From positions 1 to 64,000 of the forward strand of contig JANQNQ010000014.1 of NCBI GenBank assembly GCA_028279515.1: a stretch of DNA of 64,000 bases, given 5' to 3'. How positions within the stretch are numbered: the stretch's first letter is position 1; each line of letters begins with the position of its first letter. This document shows, in pieces, positions 61,167-64,000 of this stretch. Source of the DNA: Flavobacteriaceae bacterium. Lineage in GTDB: Bacteria > Bacteroidota > Bacteroidia > Flavobacteriales > Flavobacteriaceae. Made by a program: the position numbers and the translations under genes. The notes under the pieces are model-generated. The model had not been told where the DNA came from and made no database searches. It saw only the letters and a list, made by a program, of their open reading frames with translations.

Positions 61167-63705
61167 AAATTACCTACAGTCACTAACCGTATTCATTCTA
61201 CTTTTTATCGGCTCTTCAGCAATTGCACAGGAGACCACATTTGACAAAGGAAAACGGTATATCATTGAAGAAATCAAGATCACAGGAAGCAAGAGCTTTA
61301 ACGAGCAAACGGTCTTGAGCTATACAGGACTGAGAAAAGGGCAAGAGATCACCATTCCAGGAGAAGAGATCAGTGCGGTAATCAATAAACTTTGGAAGCT
61401 CGAACTTTTTAGCGACGTTAACTTTTATCTCATTAATGTAGAAGGAAACAGAGCCACATTGGAACTTAACATCCAAGAACTACCTACATTGACCGAAGTT
61501 ACGGTTACGGGTATCAAAAAGAAGAAGGTAGATGACATTACCAAGGAAGCTGACCTTAAAAAAGGTAAAAAACTAACCGAGAGTTTCATAACAACTACCA
61601 AAAATTATCTCGAAAACAAATACAAGAAAAGTGGTTTCTTAAATACAAAGGTAACCATCAACACGAAACCAGACACATCTTCTACCGTTTCGAACGGACT
61701 CAAAATGCTTGTAAATATTGACAAGGGAGAACGTGTAAAAGTTAGAAAGATCAATATTCAAGGTGCCGATAAGCTTTCTGCCAAGAAGCTCAGAAAGCAA
61801 ATGAAGAACACCAAGAAAAAAATGCCGCTTCGTTTCTGGAAGAAGTCCAAATACATAGAAGAAGACTACCGCGAAGACCTTGTTGCTATCATTGACAAGT
61901 ACAAGGAAAAAGGGTATCGCGATGCTAGAATTGTGTCAGATAGCATCGTTTACAATGATGACAGTACCATTGACATTGATATTAATGTAGAGGAAGGAAA
62001 CCGATACTACTTTGGCGATATTCGCTTCTTAGGAAACTCGGTATATACAGACAGACAGTTGAGCAGCGTACTCGGAATCAAAAAAGGAGACCCTTACAAC
62101 GGAATTCTTCTTAAAGAGCGCATCGCTGATGATTCTAAGCCGGATGCTAATGACTTAACGAACCTTTACCAAAACAATGGATACCTGTTTTCTAGCATCA
62201 ACCCTGTAGAGGTTGCCGCAGTGAATGACACTATTGATTTTGAAATTCGAATCATTGAAGGAAAGCCTGCTTACTTCAATAAGATCACCGTAGTTGGAAA
62301 CGATCGTACTAACGACCACGTTATCTACCGTGAACTTAGAACCAAGCCAGGAGAACTTTACAGCAAGGACAAAGTGGTTCGTACGGTACGAGAATTAGGT
62401 CAGTTAGGATTCTTTGACCCAGAACAGATCTCTCCAAACTTTAAGAATGTTGACCCGAATGCGGGTACAGTAGATATCGAATATGGCCTTGTTGAAAAAG
62501 GTGCCAGCCAAATTGAGCTTCAAGGAGGTTATGGCGGAGGTGGTTTCATCGGAACGTTGGGATTATCGTTCAACAACTTCTCGATGCGTAACATCTTCAA
62601 TAAAGACGCTTACAAACCGCTTCCGATGGGAGATGGTCAAACACTATCGTTACGTTTACAGGCCAGCCGATTCTTTCAAACCTACAGCTTCTCTTTTGCA
62701 GAACCTTGGTTAGGCGGAAAGCAACCTGTTCAGTTTTCAACCTCTTTATCACACACGATACAGTTTCAGTTTGATGCAAGAAACAGACGCCCAGACAGAA
62801 ACAGACGTTTCTTGATTTCGGGTATCACCGTTGGACTTGCAAGACGTCTTAGCGTGCCGGATGATTACTTTACGCTTTCGCAATCGGTGAGCTTTCAGCA
62901 TTACAACCTTAAGAATTACAATACTTTCTTATTTGAAAATATCAGCAATGGTTTTGCAAACAACTTTGCCTATTCGATTGCACTTACAAGAAACAATACG
63001 TTTACCAATCCGATCTTCCCACTTGGGGGATCGACCTTTACGTTGAGCGCTAAGCTAACACCACCGTGGTCATTATTTAGCGGAACGGATTTTAAAGAAC
63101 TTGCTGACGAACGTGAAGTTGCCGTTGAAGAAAATAACACCGAACGACTTTCAGAGATCGATCAAGAGCGTATCAAGTGGTTAGAATTCTACAAGGTTAA
63201 GTTTAACGGAACTTGGTATACGCGTTTGGTAGACAAACTTGTATTGAAAACTCATGCAGAATTTGGTTTCTTAGGAGCCTACAACAATGATCGTGGTATC
63301 GTTCCTTTTGAGCGTTTCTTCCTAGGAGGTGATGGTCTTGGAAACTTTGCTCTAGACGGTCGTGAAGTAATTCAGTTGCGAGGATATCCTAACCAATCAT
63401 TATCGTCTCAAGATGGGTCTACAGTATACAATAAATTCTCCTTAGAACTTCGTTATCCGATCACCTTGAAACCTTCGGCTTCGATCTACGCATTAACGTT
63501 CTTAGAAGCAGGTAATGGATTTGACAATTTTAGAGATTATAATCCGTTTAATGTGAAGAGGTCTGCTGGATTAGGAATTCGTATCTTTATGCCTGCATTT
63601 GGATTGCTAGGTATTGACTTTGGTTACGGATTTGACAGCCCAGACGATCTTAGCAATCGAAGAAATGGATGGGAAACCCACTTCATTATCGGACAGCAAT
63701 TTTAA
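61159..63705 (+). CDS. bamA: Outer membrane protein assembly factor BamA
   Basis: 848 residues from ATG 61159, which starts a signal peptide (MYKNYLQSLTVFILLFIGSS); the longer frame begins in uppS. Five POTRA domains (about 25-430; first: YIIEEIKITGSKSFNEQTVL) precede a 16-strand barrel ending NGWETHFIIGQQF. The barrel has the expected VRGF-type motif in the form QLRGYPNQSLSS. It folds outer membrane proteins, including those of the T9SS. 36 bp before the OmpH gene. Confidence 0.95.
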   Translation: MYKNYLQSLTVFILLFIGSSAIAQETTFDKGKRYIIEEIKITGSKSFNEQTVLSYTGLRKGQEITIPGEEISAVINKLWKLELFSDVNFYLINVEGNRATLELNIQELPTLTEVTVTGIKKKKVDDITKEADLKKGKKLTESFITTTKNYLENKYKKSGFLNTKVTINTKPDTSSTVSNGLKMLVNIDKGERVKVRKINIQGADKLSAKKLRKQMKNTKKKMPLRFWKKSKYIEEDYREDLVAIIDKYKEKGYRDARIVSDSIVYNDDSTIDIDINVEEGNRYYFGDIRFLGNSVYTDRQLSSVLGIKKGDPYNGILLKERIADDSKPDANDLTNLYQNNGYLFSSINPVEVAAVNDTIDFEIRIIEGKPAYFNKITVVGNDRTNDHVIYRELRTKPGELYSKDKVVRTVRELGQLGFFDPEQISPNFKNVDPNAGTVDIEYGLVEKGASQIELQGGYGGGGFIGTLGLSFNNFSMRNIFNKDAYKPLPMGDGQTLSLRLQASRFFQTYSFSFAEPWLGGKQPVQFSTSLSHTIQFQFDARNRRPDRNRRFLISGITVGLARRLSVPDDYFTLSQSVSFQHYNLKNYNTFLFENISNGFANNFAYSIALTRNNTFTNPIFPLGGSTFTLSAKLTPPWSLFSGTDFKELADEREVAVEENNTERLSEIDQERIKWLEFYKVKFNGTWYTRLVDKLVLKTHAEFGFLGAYNNDRGIVPFERFFLGGDGLGNFALDGREVIQLRGYPNQSLSSQDGSTVYNKFSLELRYPITLKPSASIYALTFLEAGNGFDNFRDYNPFNVKRSAGLGIRIFMPAFGLLGIDFGYGFDSPDDLSNRRNGWETHFIIGQQF

Positions 63706-63741
63706 TTTTGGCACGATATTTTCTATTAACAAACCAACAAC

Positions 63742-64000
63742 ATGAAAACACGAGTTCTTTTAGTATTGATTACCGCTCTTATGTTTGGGGTTACCACTCA
63801 AGCACAGCGAGGCCTTCGTCTAGGTTATATTGACATGGAGTACATCCTTGAGAATGTCGAGGAATATCAAGAAGCAAATAACCAATTAAACACTAAGGTG
63901 CTTAAGTGGAAAGGTGAGATCGAGCAACAAAAGAACACGATCGAACAAATGAAGAAAGATCTTAGTGTTGAAAAAGTGTTGCTCACCAAAGAGTTGATTG
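63742..64000 (+). CDS. ompH: OmpH/Skp-family periplasmic chaperone, partial
   Basis: The first 86 codons of a gene that runs off the right edge. A signal peptide (MKTRVLLVLITALMFGVTTQ) is followed by RLGYIDMEYILENVEEYQEA, the family start, and a charged coiled coil. Skp-like chaperones hold unfolded outer membrane proteins for BamA. The position next to bamA is standard. A second copy often follows in this phylum but lies outside the window. Confidence 0.9.
   Translation, partial: MKTRVLLVLITALMFGVTTQAQRGLRLGYIDMEYILENVEEYQEANNQLNTKVLKWKGEIEQQKNTIEQMKKDLSVEKVLLTKELI

Noticed and set aside
1-64000. Insertion sequences, integrases, prophage, CRISPR or rRNA
   Set aside because: No transposase, integrase, phage structural or Cas motif and no rRNA sequence seen in the frames that I read.

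Overview
The window looks like a chromosomal segment of a Flavobacteriaceae bacterium (phylum Bacteroidota). The evidence is a type IX secretion (T9SS) type A C-terminal sorting signal, a porG-uppS-bamA-ompH cluster, tig-clpP-clpX, several flavobacterial families (DUF3667, DUF2797, membrane AraC, FadL, GH3), TAnnTTTG-type -7 boxes, and few Shine-Dalgarno sequences. I see no transposase, integrase, phage structural gene, CRISPR array or rRNA.

Layout. 1-8035 (minus) is a giant secreted protein, at least 2,678 residues, that runs off the left edge. It combines three beta-helix modules, MopE-like metal-binding repeats, a SASA-type esterase, a lectin-like domain and an HExxH-bearing DUF6055-like domain. 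8.1-11.6 kb holds a deiodinase-like membrane redox protein and two membrane-bound regulators. 11.8-14.5 kb holds a two-gene pair: an FG-GAP protein with a dockerin-like C-terminus, and a T9SS-sorted protein with a cohesin-like N-terminus. The FG-GAP protein and the giant share the same C-terminal module. 14.7-20.7 kb is a minus-strand run of a membrane dipeptidase, a DUF3667 protein and small lineage-specific genes, with a G-quadruplex-type repeat.

20.7-30 kb is the most unusual region. A leader rich in inverted repeats precedes a 59-residue proline-rich lipopeptide. An intrinsic terminator follows that is built into the start of a TPR histidine kinase gene, and its response regulator comes next. 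Then comes a compact run (23986-27670) of a Cys/His micro-protein, DUF4236, an Excalibur protein, a TerB-like protein, a coiled-coil membrane protein, a von Willebrand A lipoprotein and a small Cys/His protein. Secreted and lipoprotein genes (one ARPP-1-like) follow.

30.2-64 kb is mostly core: tRNA-Leu and tRNA-Gly, mutS, a tandem pair of SH3-membrane proteins, a TrmH-like methyltransferase, a FolK-deoxynucleoside kinase fusion, sppA, a YhhQ-type transporter, AsmA, LysE, an amidase, a patatin, DUF2797, GH3, OmpA, clpX-clpP-tig, a small membrane protein, an SGNH lipoprotein with FadL, an alpha/beta hydrolase with pdxJ, a CBS protein, nadK, porG, uppS, bamA and a partial ompH.

Best candidates for an undescribed system are the TerB/coiled-coil membrane/vWA operon, the lipopeptide-kinase-regulator locus with its embedded terminator, and the dockerin-like/cohesin-like surface pair. 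Functions for these are inference. All family names come from reading motifs by eye, with no database search.
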